15,130 nt of DNA from Limousia pullorum (GTDB taxonomy: Bacteria; Bacillota; Clostridia; Oscillospirales; Acutalibacteraceae), in NCBI GenBank assembly GCA_018714545.1, contig DVNG01000053.1:1-15130 (forward strand), read 5' to 3'. The translations under genes were made by a program, and so were the position numbers. Under the pieces are notes generated by a model. That model was not told the origin of the DNA. It saw only the letters and a list, made by a program, of their open reading frames with translations, and did not search any database. Position 1 is the first letter of the stretch, and each line of letters opens with the position of its first letter. Below, one piece after another: positions 15,075 to 15,130 of this stretch.

Positions 15075-15116
15075 AAGAGCCGGATATTACTGAATTCAGT
15101 GGTATCCGGCTTTTTA
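15075..15116 (+). terminator. Strong rho-independent terminator
   Basis: AGCCGGATA (15078-15086) pairs with TATCCGGCT (15103-15111). Two G-U pairs and four more pairs continue the stem to an AATT tetraloop, and TTTTTA follows directly. It lies 18 bases after the regulator stop and ends the engB-lysA-regulator transcript. It has the clearest stem-plus-T-run form in the window. Confidence 0.9.
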
Positions 15117-15130
15117 CACATATTATTTTT

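Overview
The window reads as a stretch of core chromosome from a low-to-moderate GC (about 40% by eye) Gram-positive anaerobe of the Clostridia, possibly an Oscillospirales/Ruminococcus-like gut bacterium. This rests on gene order (signal peptidase I - rbgA - rnhB - yraN; tig - clpP - clpX - lon - engB), AGGAGG-type ribosome binding sites, occasional GTG/TTG starts and overlapping genes. The exact lineage is an inference. All fourteen genes are on the + strand and no intergenic gap reaches 300 bases; the longest is the 181-base clpP leader. I saw no tRNA, rRNA, CRISPR array, insertion sequence or phage gene.

Layout. 1-231: a near-perfect fold-back inverted repeat inside a truncated signal peptidase I gene, most simply a contig-end chimera or assembly artefact. 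87-1234: two tandem signal peptidase I paralogues. The first keeps the Ser/Lys dyad; the second keeps Ser but has Ala in the place of the general-base Lys. 1315-4200: rbgA (50S assembly GTPase), rnhB, yraN and an M19 dipeptidase, packed with short gaps or overlaps after a terminator. 4264-6464: thrC with its own consensus-like promoter inside the tail of the dipeptidase gene, followed by a translationally coupled metallophosphoesterase. 6567-13072: the protein quality-control block, with trigger factor, ClpP, ClpX, Lon and then EngB, broken by hairpins after tig and after clpX. 13062-15060: lysA overlapping engB, then a Crp/Fnr-type regulator and a strong terminator.

How it works together. 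The block combines protein export (signal peptidases), ribosome maturation (RbgA, EngB), chaperoning of nascent chains (trigger factor) and ATP-dependent proteolysis (ClpXP, Lon). Aspartate-family amino-acid genes (thrC, lysA) and a likely redox or effector-sensing regulator are interleaved.

Most of the window is ordinary conserved housekeeping sequence; I did not find a new defence or mobile system. The points most worth a second look are the signal peptidase paralogue lacking its catalytic lysine, the palindrome wrapped around its putative -10 box, the fold-back at the left edge, and the thrC promoter embedded in the preceding gene.
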